A stretch of DNA of 64,000 bases from Kiloniella laminariae DSM 19542 (GCF_000374005.1 NZ_KB893166.1:124001-188000), one strand, 5' to 3'. Shown: positions 36,717 through 45,817, counted from the first letter of the stretch. A program made the numbers and translations. Notes: a model not told the origin generated them from the sequence alone.

Positions 36717-37703
36717 TTAAAGCACGACAGGTAAACCAGTCTTCAGAGATTCTGTCGCTGCATCAGCCAGAACCTGGGCCATCAGGCCATCATACCCGCT
36801 TGGCGCCGGAGCATTCTTTGCTTCGACGACATCGATAAAGGCATTTAACTCATCCCGATATGCTGCACTGTAGCGCTCCAGGAAAAAGTGTTGAACAGGA
36901 TCAGCCCTGAAACCTTCTGACGTCGCGACTTCCACTGTTGTTTCATGCACGTTTCCAGCCCGCAGCATGCCCTTTGATCCATGAACCTCGATCCGTTGAT
37001 CATAGCCATAGGTCGCCCGGCGAGAGTTGGAAATCTGACAGACCTTGCCGCTGGCCGTTTTCAGCACCGCAATCGCAGTATCAACATCACCTGCTGCACC
37101 AATCTCCGGATCAACAAGTGCAGAACCTGTCGCATAGACGGAAACCGGTTCCTCTCCAAGAAGAAAGCGCGCCATGTCCAGGTCGTGGATCATCATATCC
37201 CGGAAGAGACCACCCGAGCGTTCAATATAGGAAACCGGAGGGGGGGCAGGATCGCGAGACTGGATGGTCACGATCTCCACCTCCCCGATTTCCCCGGCAG
37301 CAAGACGTTTTTGCAACGCAGAGAAGTTGGGATCAAAGCGACGGTTGAAACCGATCATCAGCGGCTGGCCACTGGCATCAACAACCTTGAGACACTCCCG
37401 GATACGCTCGGCGGCCATATCAACCGGTTTTTCACAGAAAACCGCCTTTCCAGCCCGCACCCCCGCTTCGATAAAACCGGCATGGGTATCCGTGGAAGAG
37501 GCAACAAAAACTGCCTGGACATCCTCACGTGCAAGCATTTCCTCAACCGAAGCAACCACCGCAGCTGTCTTGTCGGCTAAAGTCTGTGCTGCATCCGCAA
37601 ACACATCCGACACCGTCACAAGTCTCGCCCGAGGGTTTGCCATAATATTCTCGGCATGGAGCTGGCCAATACGGCCTGCCCCGATCAATCCAAAACCAAT
37701 CAA
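36717..37703 (-). CDS. iolG: Inositol 2-dehydrogenase
   Basis: This Gfo/Idh/MocA enzyme oxidises myo-inositol to 2-keto-myo-inositol with NAD, the first step of the pathway. The protein has the Rossmann motif IGFGLIGAGRIGQLHA, the lysine motif AVFCEKPVD and the segment FNRRFDPNFSALQKRL typical of Idh. I choose the TTG at 37703, with GGAGG 5 bp upstream; the frame is open to 37715 but that start would overlap the ribosome site. The gene is divergent from iolC, and an IolR-type palindrome sits just before its ribosome site. Length (about 328 aa) is normal. Confidence 0.92.
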   Translation of the reverse strand: MIGFGLIGAGRIGQLHAENIMANPRARLVTVSDVFADAAQTLADKTAAVVASVEEMLAREDVQAVFVASSTDTHAGFIEAGVRAGKAVFCEKPVDMAAERIRECLKVVDASGQPLMIGFNRRFDPNFSALQKRLAAGEIGEVEIVTIQSRDPAPPPVSYIERSGGLFRDMMIHDLDMARFLLGEEPVSVYATGSALVDPEIGAAGDVDTAIAVLKTASGKVCQISNSRRATYGYDQRIEVHGSKGMLRAGNVHETTVEVATSEGFRADPVQHFFLERYSAAYRDELNAFIDVVEAKNAPAPSGYDGLMAQVLADAATESLKTGLPVVL

Positions 37704-37717
37704 CACAACCTCCAAAA

Positions 37718-37731
37718 AGAATATATATTCT
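37718..37731. promoter_or_regulatory. IolR-type operator in the iolG/iolC divergent region
   Basis: AGAATATATATTCT is a perfect 14 bp palindrome matching RGAAT-N4-ATTCY. It lies between the probable iolG promoter and the iolG ribosome site and would block transcription. A weaker related sequence begins near 37748. Confidence 0.7.
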
Positions 37732-37742
37732 GAATTGACTTA

Positions 37743-37771
37743 AATATAGAATATGTGTTTCATATTAACAA
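37743..37771 (-). promoter_or_regulatory. Probable sigma-70 promoter of iolG
   Basis: On the minus strand TTGTTA (37771-37766) is followed after exactly 17 bp by TATATT (37748-37743). Transcription would start just before the IolR-type palindrome. A TTGACT at 37735-37740 on the plus strand may be the -35 box of iolC, but its -10 is unclear. Confidence 0.55.
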
Positions 37772-37879
37772 GACGAAAGATTTCGCGGGAACATACTCTT
37801 CTCCGATTCCTCTTCTCCACATTACACTGTGTCGAGAAGCCACCCTGAAGCCAAGAACCGGGAAAGCCAAGACAGGGAT

Positions 37880-39799
37880 ATGACGAATAAACATGATCTG
37901 GATGTAATCACCATCGGCCGCGCCTCTGTCGATCTTTATGGCCAACAGATAGGCGGACGACTTGAAGACATGGCAAGTTTCGCCAAATCAGTAGGCGGTT
38001 GCCCGGCCAACATTGCCATCGGCACCTCCCGGCTTGGATTAAAGTCCGGATTTATCAGCCGCGTAGGTGATGAACAGATGGGGCGCTACATTCGCGAACA
38101 GATGCAACGTGAAGGCGTCGCAGTGGAGGGGATCACAACAGATCCCGAGCGCCTGACTGCGCTTGTTCTGCTTGGTGTACGGGACGACGAGACATTTCCC
38201 TTGATATTCTACCGCGAAAACTGTGCTGATATGGCGCTTTGCGAAACAGACATCGCACCCGATTACATCAAACGGGCCCGTTCTGTCCTGATCAGCGGCA
38301 CCCATCTCTCGACAGCAACAGTTGCCGCAGCCAGTAAAAAAGCGATCTCCCTTGCCAAAACACAAGGAAGCAAGGTTATTCTTGATATCGACTACCGCCC
38401 TAATCTCTGGGGGCTGGCAGGACATGAGGCCGGAGAAGAACGTTATATCCGTTCAGACAAGGTGACAGAACACCTTCAGTCCATCTTGCCTGATTGTGAT
38501 CTGATCGTTGGGACCGAGGAAGAAGTCCATATCGCCGGAGGGTCTGAGAATACTCTGGAGGCGTTGTCACGCATTCGCTCTCTCAGTGAAGCAGTCATTG
38601 TTCTTAAACGTGGTCCCATGGGCTGTGTGGTATTCCCAGCGACTATTCCCGACAATCTCGACAAAGGCATCACAGGTCCCGGTTTTCCGGTTGAAGTCTA
38701 TAATGTGCTCGGTGCGGGTGACTCCTTTATGTCAGGTTTCCTGCGCGGCTGGTTGCGCGACGAACCCTATGAGACCTGTGCCCAATGGGCCAATGCCTGT
38801 GGTGCCTTTGCCGTTTCCCGTTTGCTCTGCTCCCCCGAAATACCAACCTGGGACGAACTCCAGTATTTCCTGAATAATGGCAGCAAACATAAAGCTCTAC
38901 GCAAAGACACAGAGATCAATCACGTCCACTGGGCGACAACACGCCGACCAGCTGACAAAATGTTGATGGCCTTTGCCATTGACCACCGTTCCCAGCTTGA
39001 AGAAATGGCCGAACGCGCTGGCGCCTCCCCAGACAAGATTTCCGAGATAAAACAACTGGCCGTCCGTGCGGCAGCCCGTGTTGCTGACGGACGCCCCGAC
39101 TATGGCATGTTGCTCGACAGTACCTATGGCACCAAGGCGCTATACGACGCTGCCAAGCATCCTCTCTGGATTGGGCGTCCGGTTGAACTGCCGGGTTCAC
39201 GCCCGCTCGACTTTGACCAGATCAGAGATCTCGGATCACATCTGAGTGAGTGGCCAGTCAATCATGTCATCAAGTGTCTCTGTTTCTATCACCCGAATGA
39301 CCCTGCCGATCTTCGTGAACAGCAAGAGCAGTCCCTTTTGCGGCTATACGAAGCAGCCAGAAGGGTTGGGCGGGAGCTGCTGATTGAAATCATCGCCGGG
39401 AAACATGGCGCGTTGAAGGATGATACAATCCCCATAGCCATGCGCCGCTTCTATGATCTGGGCATCAAGCCAGACTGGTGGAAACTGGAACCGCAGACCA
39501 GCAAGACAGCCTGGCAAAACATCGGTGCCGTCATTGCAGAAAATGATCGCTATTGCCGCGGGATTGTTCTTCTTGGCCTTGAAGCGCCTGAAGAAGAATT
39601 AAAGGCTGCTTTTGCCTCGGCGATTTCTTCGACTTGGGTCAAGGGCTTTGCCGTTGGTCGGACAATCTTTGCCCAGGCGGCAGAGGCTTGGCTAAAAGGT
39701 GAAATCAGCGATGAAGAAGCCATCAACGATATGGAAAACCGCTTTCGCCGCTTGACCGATGCCTGGCTAGAAGTATGCAATAGCAGTGACAAAAAATAA
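37880..39799 (+). CDS. iolC: 5-dehydro-2-deoxygluconokinase fused to a DUF2090 aldolase-like domain
   Basis: A 639 aa two-domain protein. Residues about 5-325 are a PfkB kinase that begins LDVITIGRASVDLYGQQIGGRLEDM, the strong IolC signature, with the ATP motif VLGAGDSFMSGFLRG. Residues about 335-639 are a DUF2090 TIM-barrel-like domain (ADKMLMAFAIDHRSQLEEM onward), often annotated as the 5-dehydro-2-deoxyphosphogluconate aldolase part. The kinase phosphorylates 5-keto-2-deoxygluconate; the second domain may then cleave it. I start at the ATG at 37880, where IolC homology begins; the frame is open to a GTG at 37829. Confidence 0.92.
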   Translation: MTNKHDLDVITIGRASVDLYGQQIGGRLEDMASFAKSVGGCPANIAIGTSRLGLKSGFISRVGDEQMGRYIREQMQREGVAVEGITTDPERLTALVLLGVRDDETFPLIFYRENCADMALCETDIAPDYIKRARSVLISGTHLSTATVAAASKKAISLAKTQGSKVILDIDYRPNLWGLAGHEAGEERYIRSDKVTEHLQSILPDCDLIVGTEEEVHIAGGSENTLEALSRIRSLSEAVIVLKRGPMGCVVFPATIPDNLDKGITGPGFPVEVYNVLGAGDSFMSGFLRGWLRDEPYETCAQWANACGAFAVSRLLCSPEIPTWDELQYFLNNGSKHKALRKDTEINHVHWATTRRPADKMLMAFAIDHRSQLEEMAERAGASPDKISEIKQLAVRAAARVADGRPDYGMLLDSTYGTKALYDAAKHPLWIGRPVELPGSRPLDFDQIRDLGSHLSEWPVNHVIKCLCFYHPNDPADLREQQEQSLLRLYEAARRVGRELLIEIIAGKHGALKDDTIPIAMRRFYDLGIKPDWWKLEPQTSKTAWQNIGAVIAENDRYCRGIVLLGLEAPEEELKAAFASAISSTWVKGFAVGRTIFAQAAEAWLKGEISDEEAINDMENRFRRLTDAWLEVCNSSDKK

Positions 39800-39847
39800 T
39801 TTGAGATCCCGACGCATTCTTCGTCGGACAGGTTGAAAGTTAAAGAC

Positions 39848-41695
39848 ATGAAGACAATCAGACTAACTATGGCACAGGCTCTGGCGCGGTTCCTTTCCGT
39901 CCAGAAGACCGAGATAAACGGCGAGATATTACCGATATTTGGTGGTGTCTGGGCGATTTTTGGCCACGGGAATGTCGCCGGACTGGGGGAAGCTCTCTAT
40001 CACGTTCAGGAAGCGCTTCCCACCTATCGGGCGCACAACGAACAAGGAATGGCCCACGCTGCCATCGCCTTTGCCAAGGCTTCAAACCGCCGCCGGATGA
40101 TGGCCTGTACAACGTCTATCGGCCCCGGCGCCACCAACATGGTTACTGCCGCAGCACTCGCCCATGTCAACCGCCTCCCGGTTCTTCTTTTACCGGGAGA
40201 TGTCTTTGCCAATCGCAACCCCGATCCTGTGCTGCAACAGATCGAAAATTTTGCTGATGGCACCGTTTCCGCCAATGATTGCTTTAAGCCTGTCTCGCGT
40301 TATTTCGACAGGATTACAAAACCGGAGCAGATCATCCCTGCCCTGAATCGGGCGATGAACGTTTTGACCGATCCTGCAGAATGTGGCCCGGTAACCTTGG
40401 CTCTTTGTCAGGACACCCAGGCAGAGGCCTATGATTATCCCGAGAGTTTCTTTGCTGAAAAAATCTGGCGTATCCGCCAGCCTCTGCCCGATCTGCGTGA
40501 ACTTGATGAAGCTCTGACGGCTCTCAAAGCAGCAAAAAAGCCGATAATCATTGCCGGGGGCGGAGTACACTACGCCCAGGCAACAGAACAACTCCGCAGC
40601 TTTGCTGAAAGACATGCCGTCCCCGTCGCCGAAACCCAAGCTGGCAAGTCTGCCCTCCCGCATGATCATCCCCTGACTATGGGCGCTATCGGTGTAACCG
40701 GAACTTCAGCCGCCAATGCGCTGGCCCAAGAGGCTGATCTGATTTTGGCCGTCGGCACCCGACTGCAGGATTTCACCACCGGCTCCTGGTCCCTGTTCCA
40801 AAACCCTGACCGCAAGTTTGTTGGTATCAACATACAGGCTTTCGATGCCACCAAGCATCGATCCCTGCCTGTTGTCGGCGATGCCGCTGTCACCCTTGAA
40901 CTGCTCGACCAGAAACTCGCCGACTGGTCTGCTCCGTCCGACTGGACCCTGCAGGCCGCCACGAGTTTCAAACAATGGCAACTTGCCGCTGACAGAGTTA
41001 CTGCAACAAGTGACAGTCCCTTTCCCAGTGATGCACAGGTGATCGGCGCGGTTCAGCGTCACAGTACAGAAGACAGTATTGTCGTCTGTGCCGCAGGCGG
41101 TTTGCCCGGTGAACTTCATAAACTCTGGCAGGCCGGGAAACCGGGGGGCTATCACGTCGAGTACGGTTATTCCTGTATGGGTTACGAAATCGCCGGAGGG
41201 CTTGGAGTCAAGATGGCAGCTCCCGATCGGGAGGTGATCGTGATGGTCGGCGATGGTTCCTATCTCATGATGAATTCGGAAATTGCGACGTCGATTTTGC
41301 TCGATCTACCGCTGACCATTGTCCTGCTCGACAACCGGGGGTACGGCTGTATCAATCGCCTGCAGCAAGGCACCGGTGGTGAATCATTTAACAATCTGTT
41401 GCAACACACCCGCCATCAATCCCTGCCTGACATCGACTTCCGGGCCCATGCACAAAGCATGGGAGCTGAAGCAACAAAAGTATCCGCTATCGCAGAACTG
41501 GAAGAGGCACTTGCCAAATCCCGGGCCAGCTGCCGCACCAGCGTCATCGTCATTGACACAGACCCGCTGATCTCGACAGCAGAGGGCGGATGCTGGTGGG
41601 ATGTTGCGGTGCCTGAGGTGTCGGTTCGCAAGGAAGTCATATCAGCGCGTGAGAATTACCTCACCGCGCTCAAGAAACAACGTATCGGAGATTAA
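39848..41695 (+). CDS. iolD: 3D-(3,5/4)-trihydroxycyclohexane-1,2-dione hydrolase
   Basis: A 615 aa thiamine-diphosphate enzyme that opens the ring of the trihydroxycyclohexanedione made by IolE, giving 5-deoxyglucuronate. N-terminal RLTMAQALARFLSVQ and GVWAIFGHGNVAGLGEAL are IolD hallmarks. The TPP-activating Glu is in RAHNEQGMAHAA and the Mg-binding motif is GDGSYLMMNSEIAT with NRGYGC. The ATG at 39848 matches the family start; a TTG 15 bp upstream is possible. It follows iolC by 48 bp and is followed 5 bp later by iolE. Confidence 0.95.
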   Translation: MKTIRLTMAQALARFLSVQKTEINGEILPIFGGVWAIFGHGNVAGLGEALYHVQEALPTYRAHNEQGMAHAAIAFAKASNRRRMMACTTSIGPGATNMVTAAALAHVNRLPVLLLPGDVFANRNPDPVLQQIENFADGTVSANDCFKPVSRYFDRITKPEQIIPALNRAMNVLTDPAECGPVTLALCQDTQAEAYDYPESFFAEKIWRIRQPLPDLRELDEALTALKAAKKPIIIAGGGVHYAQATEQLRSFAERHAVPVAETQAGKSALPHDHPLTMGAIGVTGTSAANALAQEADLILAVGTRLQDFTTGSWSLFQNPDRKFVGINIQAFDATKHRSLPVVGDAAVTLELLDQKLADWSAPSDWTLQAATSFKQWQLAADRVTATSDSPFPSDAQVIGAVQRHSTEDSIVVCAAGGLPGELHKLWQAGKPGGYHVEYGYSCMGYEIAGGLGVKMAAPDREVIVMVGDGSYLMMNSEIATSILLDLPLTIVLLDNRGYGCINRLQQGTGGESFNNLLQHTRHQSLPDIDFRAHAQSMGAEATKVSAIAELEEALAKSRASCRTSVIVIDTDPLISTAEGGCWWDVAVPEVSVRKEVISARENYLTALKKQRIGD

Positions 41696-41700
41696 CCCGC

Positions 41701-42597
41701 ATGACCATTCGTATCGGTGCCAATCCTATTGGCTGGTCAAATGATGACATGACTGAACTGGGGGGGCATATCTCCCTGGAACAATGCCTGAGCGAAGCCC
41801 AAGCGGCCGGTTTTGTCGGCATGGAACTTGGTAACAAGTTCCCGCGTGAAGCCTCCGCCCTGAAACAGGTTCTCTCAGCCCATGGCCAGGTCCTGGTTTC
41901 CGGCTGGTATTCGTCTGAACTTCTGGTCCGTTCAGTCCCGGAAGAACTTGCCAACCTCCGCTCCCACCTCGACCTTCTCAAGGCCTGTGGTTCCAACGTA
42001 CTGGTCTTTGCCGAAACTTCCAATGCGATCCACGGTGATATCGACAAACCTTTGTCACAGCGCCCTGTTATGGCAGATGAAGACTGGGCCGAGTTTGGCC
42101 GGAAGATTACCGAGGTTGCCGATGCCACACTGGCTGAAGGTGTCCGTCTGGTTTACCACCATCATATGGGGACCATTGTACAGTCTGCGAAAGACATTGA
42201 TGCCTTCATGGCCTGTACTGGACCATCAGTTCATCTGCTGCTCGATGCCGGGCATGCGACCTGGGGTGGAGCAGATCCGGCAGACCTTGCCCGGCGCTAT
42301 CGCAACCGGATCAGCCATGTCCACAGCAAGGATGTACGCAAGGACGTTATGGCAAAAGCTGCGGTCGAAGATCTCAGTTTCCTCAAGGCAGTTATCGCTG
42401 GTGTCTATACTGTCCCCGGCGATGGCATGATCGATTTTGTTTCTGTACTCAAAGAACTTCCGGGCTACAGTGGCTGGGTCATTGTCGAAGCGGAGCAGTA
42501 CTCGGATAAAATCAGCGCCCTCGAGTTCGCAAAACTTGGCTATAGCAACCTCTCGCGTTATCTGAGAGAAGCTGGTCTCATCGAATCTCCGGCCTGA
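41701..42597 (+). CDS. iolE: Myo-inosose-2 dehydratase
   Basis: A 298 aa TIM-barrel metal enzyme that dehydrates 2-keto-myo-inositol to the trihydroxycyclohexanedione. It begins IRIGANPIGWSNDDMTELGGHISLEQCLSEA, the characteristic IolE sequence, and keeps the metal segments VRLVYHHHMGT, HLLLDAGHATWGG, ISHVHSKDV and GWVIVEAEQ. Length is normal. It lies 5 bp after iolD and 20 bp before iolB. Confidence 0.95.
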   Translation: MTIRIGANPIGWSNDDMTELGGHISLEQCLSEAQAAGFVGMELGNKFPREASALKQVLSAHGQVLVSGWYSSELLVRSVPEELANLRSHLDLLKACGSNVLVFAETSNAIHGDIDKPLSQRPVMADEDWAEFGRKITEVADATLAEGVRLVYHHHMGTIVQSAKDIDAFMACTGPSVHLLLDAGHATWGGADPADLARRYRNRISHVHSKDVRKDVMAKAAVEDLSFLKAVIAGVYTVPGDGMIDFVSVLKELPGYSGWVIVEAEQYSDKISALEFAKLGYSNLSRYLREAGLIESPA

Positions 42598-42617
42598 GAT
42601 AAAGACAGGGAAATATT

Positions 42618-43424
42618 ATGAGCAAGCTTCTGGTAAAACCTTCTGCTCCTGACGCAAGTGGTCGTGTCCTCAACATCACCCCTGAAAATGCAGGCTGGAC
42701 CTACGTAGGCTTTGACCTGCACAAGCTGGAAAACAATCAGATTGTAACAGGTGAAACCGGCGAGCGTGAAGTTTGTCTGGTGTTCGTCTCAGGCAAGGGC
42801 CAGGTCAGAGTTGATGATCAGGATTTTGGCCTTGTCGGTGAACGCATGTCTCCTTTCGAAGGCAAGCCCTGGTCGGTCTATGTTCCTGCCGGGTCTTCCT
42901 GGCAGGTTAGCGGACAAACCGCTGTCGAGCTGGCTGTCTGTTCCGCTCCCGGTAACTCAGGCAAGGACAAACTCCCGGCAAGAATCATAAGCCCGGAACA
43001 AGCCGGAATGGAGAAACGCGGCGTTGGTACCAACGTGCGCCATGTCGCCAATATCCTGCCGGAAACCGACCCAGCCGAAAGCCTGCTGGTTGTCGAGGTC
43101 ATCACTCCCGGGGGACATTGGTCCTCCTACCCGCCACACAAACACGACCGTGATGCACTCCCGGATGAATCCCTGCTGGAAGAAACCTACTACCACCGGA
43201 TTAATCCCTCACAAGGGTTTGCTTTCCAGCGGGTCTACACCGATGACCGCTCCCTTGATGAAACCCTCGCTGTGGAAGACGGTAATGTCGTTTTGGTGCC
43301 CGAAGGCTATCACCCCTGCGGTGCCCCGCATGGCTACGATCTCTATTACCTGAATGTCATGGCAGGACCAAAACGGGTCTGGAAATTTCATAACGATCCC
43401 GCCCATGAATGGATGTTAAAATAA
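42618..43424 (+). CDS. iolB: 5-deoxy-glucuronate isomerase
   Basis: A 268 aa bicupin that converts 5-deoxyglucuronate to 5-keto-2-deoxygluconate, the IolC substrate. Signatures are NITPENAGWTYVGFDLHKL near the start, and the cupin metal motif PGGHWSSYPPHKHD with later LVPEGYHPCGAPHGYDLYYLNVMAG. Start ATG follows AGGGAA. It ends the iolCDEB operon, which is closed by a strong terminator. IolA and IolJ homologues are not in the window. Confidence 0.95.
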   Translation: MSKLLVKPSAPDASGRVLNITPENAGWTYVGFDLHKLENNQIVTGETGEREVCLVFVSGKGQVRVDDQDFGLVGERMSPFEGKPWSVYVPAGSSWQVSGQTAVELAVCSAPGNSGKDKLPARIISPEQAGMEKRGVGTNVRHVANILPETDPAESLLVVEVITPGGHWSSYPPHKHDRDALPDESLLEETYYHRINPSQGFAFQRVYTDDRSLDETLAVEDGNVVLVPEGYHPCGAPHGYDLYYLNVMAGPKRVWKFHNDPAHEWMLK

Positions 43425-43441
43425 CCACACCCTCCTGAACG

Positions 43442-43482
43442 AAACAGGCAAGCCATGGAAACTCAGCTTGCCTGTTTTTTTT
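43442..43482. terminator. Intrinsic terminator after iolB
   Basis: Perfect 12 bp stem AAACAGGCAAGC / GCTTGCCTGTTT with a 12 nt loop and then further T residues. It also serves the convergent SHMT-like gene. Confidence 0.9.
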
Positions 43483-43484
43483 AT

Positions 43485-44807
43485 TCAGTTTCGGATAAAG
43501 TGCAGCTGGTCAAACGTTGCTCGCAACGCCGAAACTTCAGGCAACAGCGTTTCTGGCTTATCGCTCTTTAGGGCTTGAGCAACCAGAGCGGCAATCCCTT
43601 CCACATCCGCCTTACCGACACCCCAGCGCACCAGTTCCGGGGTCCCGATACGTAAACCGTTCATATCTCCCTCGACAGCAGGAACCGGCAGGCCGATGCC
43701 ACAGGCTAGGAACCCAGCCTTGCGCAGTTTTTTCGATGCCGCTTGACCGCCGCCATATTTGGCAGCCTCAATGGCGAACTGATGTGATGTCGTAAAGCCC
43801 CTTTCCCTGGCAAAGACAGGAACCCCAGCTGCGGAGAGACAACCAGCAAAAGACTGGGCAACCTCGATCATTGTACGCGCATAGTCAGCCCCGTGATCAC
43901 GCCAGTCCAGCAGGGTCAAAGCCAATGCCGCCGATTTCCCCGCATCAAAATTTGCCGTCATCCCGGGAAAGGCAATCGCATCCAGCCGCTCCGCGATCCC
44001 GGCATCGCTGGAAACGATCAGTCCACCCGCGGGTCCAGCCAAACTCTTGTAAGTGCTCATCGTCATAAGATGCGCGCCTTCAGCCAACGGATTTTTCCAG
44101 GCCTTTCCTGCAATGATGCCGCATTGGTGGGCCGCATCGAACAGAACCTTGGCCCCGACTTCGTCTGCTATTTCACGCACCTTGCTCACGGGATGGGCAA
44201 AAAGATTGAGACTGCCCCCGATTGTAATCAGTTTGGGTTTCACTTCATGGGCCAGCTTTCGCAAGGCATCAATATCGACGCTGTACCCATCCGGATCAAC
44301 CGGTGCCGGGTGGCTCTTCAGCCCATATAGTCCGGCACAACCCGCCTGATGATGGGTCACATGCCCGCCAATCGATCCAGGAGGAGCGATAATGCTGTCT
44401 CCAGGCTGACAGGTCGCCATAAAACCATAGAGATTGGCCAGAGCACCAGAACCAACCCGAATTTCTGCATAGCGCGCCTGAAAGATCTCGGCACTGAGTT
44501 CCGCGGCAATCACCTCGATTTTCTCAAGGGCCTCAAGACCCATCTCATATTTATCGCCGGGATAGCCCAGCGACGGACGAGACGATAATCCCTGCGCCAG
44601 TACAGCCTCGGCTTTGGGGTTCATTACGTTGGTAGCAGGATTGAGATTGAAACACTCCTCCTCATGAATGACCCGGTTCTGCTCGACCAGTTCATCAATC
44701 CGGTTGGTCAGTGTATCTGAAGCAGAACGTGAGGTTTGCTCTGCCAGATCCTGAATATAGGTTTCGCAGAGCTTGGGCACCCAGGGACGTGAAGACAGTG
44801 AGGTCAT
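43485..44807 (-). CDS. Serine hydroxymethyltransferase-like PLP enzyme
   Basis: A 440 aa fold-type I enzyme of the SHMT family. Visible elements are NLNPATNVMNPKAEAVL, PSLGYPGDKYEMG, SGALANLYGFMA, the cofactor-binding LFDAAHQCGIIAGKAW and the PLP-lysine motif MSTYKSLAGPAGG. Classical GlyA has TTTHKTLRGPRGG at that point, so the residues around the lysine are changed. This may mean a different substrate, such as alpha-methylserine or another beta-hydroxy amino acid; that is inference. It is convergent with iolB and divergent from a LysR gene, the usual sign of a dedicated regulator. Confidence 0.82.
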   Translation of the reverse strand: MTSLSSRPWVPKLCETYIQDLAEQTSRSASDTLTNRIDELVEQNRVIHEEECFNLNPATNVMNPKAEAVLAQGLSSRPSLGYPGDKYEMGLEALEKIEVIAAELSAEIFQARYAEIRVGSGALANLYGFMATCQPGDSIIAPPGSIGGHVTHHQAGCAGLYGLKSHPAPVDPDGYSVDIDALRKLAHEVKPKLITIGGSLNLFAHPVSKVREIADEVGAKVLFDAAHQCGIIAGKAWKNPLAEGAHLMTMSTYKSLAGPAGGLIVSSDAGIAERLDAIAFPGMTANFDAGKSAALALTLLDWRDHGADYARTMIEVAQSFAGCLSAAGVPVFARERGFTTSHQFAIEAAKYGGGQAASKKLRKAGFLACGIGLPVPAVEGDMNGLRIGTPELVRWGVGKADVEGIAALVAQALKSDKPETLLPEVSALRATFDQLHFIRN

Positions 44808-44914
44808 GATAATCTCCCGATAAAGATTGTTTCCCCCAAAATATTGCAGGAGCCACTGGTACTGGCAAACCAGATTTGCTATTTATTAGGCCTAGAAAAA
44901 CTATGGCTCCCTAA

Positions 44915-45817
44915 ATGACCGTATCTCCTCCTCGCCCCAAGGGCCCTCCTCTAAATGCTTTGCGTGCTTTCGAAGCCGCAGCCAGACTAAACGGCTTTTC
45001 AGCAGCCGCGGAAGAACTTTGTGTCACCCCCGGCGCCATAGCTCAGCATATCAAATCACTGGAGGCCTGGGCTGGAGCAGACCTGTTTGTCCGCCAGTCT
45101 CAAGGCGTACGACTCACTTCGCTTGGGGCAGCTGTTATTGACGACTTTACAAATGCCTTTGACTGTCTGGGAGAAGCCATCCAGAACCTCAGACTGCGCG
45201 CGGCCCCGAAACATATCCGCATTGCTGCTTTGCCGTCGGTTGCCCAGCTCTGGCTTTCTCCCCGACTGCCCGCGATCAGGCAGGAAATCGCAGACATCAC
45301 CGTCTCGATCACGGCGATGGAGACAGCACCCAATCTGCTTCGTGAACCATATGATCTCAGCATATTTTTTGAAGATCATCCCGTTACCCCAAAAGGGATC
45401 GAGATATGCCAGGACAGTATCTTTCCGGTTTGTACAGCTGAGTTGTCTCGAGAGTTAAAAAACCCAACCGACCTTATGAACCTCCCTCTAATCCACGACG
45501 CCAGCTGGTCTGAAGACTGGGGAAACTGGATCAAATCCAAATCTCCCGATCAGAGAATCAAAAGTGAAGGGCCAGTCTTTTCACTTTACAGTCTGGCTCT
45601 CGAAGAAACCCGCAATGGCGCAGGTGTCCTGATCGGACACGAACCTCTGGTTCGCCGCTTGTTGGATCTAGGCGAACTTGTCGCCCCCTTCCCGGATAAA
45701 CTGCCCCTTAAACGTTCGCTCATGATCAGGATCGCCAAACCGGCAGAAAAGAACCTGGCTTTGAAAAGGGTGCTGGAAGTACTTCTCGCCTTAAACCGGG
45801 TCATTTCTCAGGCCTGA
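44915..45817 (+). CDS. LysR-family transcriptional regulator (GcvA-like)
   Basis: A 300 aa regulator starting PKGPPLNALRAFEAAARLNGFSAAAEELCVTPGAIAQHIKSLE, the GcvA/AmpR-like winged helix, followed by a substrate-binding co-inducer domain. It is divergently oriented to the SHMT-like gene across 107 bp, so it is its probable regulator. GcvA controls glycine metabolism in enterobacteria, which fits an SHMT-type target. Its 3' end overlaps the convergent sensor kinase gene by 10 bp. Confidence 0.9.
   Translation: MTVSPPRPKGPPLNALRAFEAAARLNGFSAAAEELCVTPGAIAQHIKSLEAWAGADLFVRQSQGVRLTSLGAAVIDDFTNAFDCLGEAIQNLRLRAAPKHIRIAALPSVAQLWLSPRLPAIRQEIADITVSITAMETAPNLLREPYDLSIFFEDHPVTPKGIEICQDSIFPVCTAELSRELKNPTDLMNLPLIHDASWSEDWGNWIKSKSPDQRIKSEGPVFSLYSLALEETRNGAGVLIGHEPLVRRLLDLGELVAPFPDKLPLKRSLMIRIAKPAEKNLALKRVLEVLLALNRVISQA

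Noticed and set aside
37750-37766. Inverted repeat AATATG/CATATT near the iolC promoter
   Set aside because: It overlaps promoter elements and has no match elsewhere in the window; not counted as an operator.
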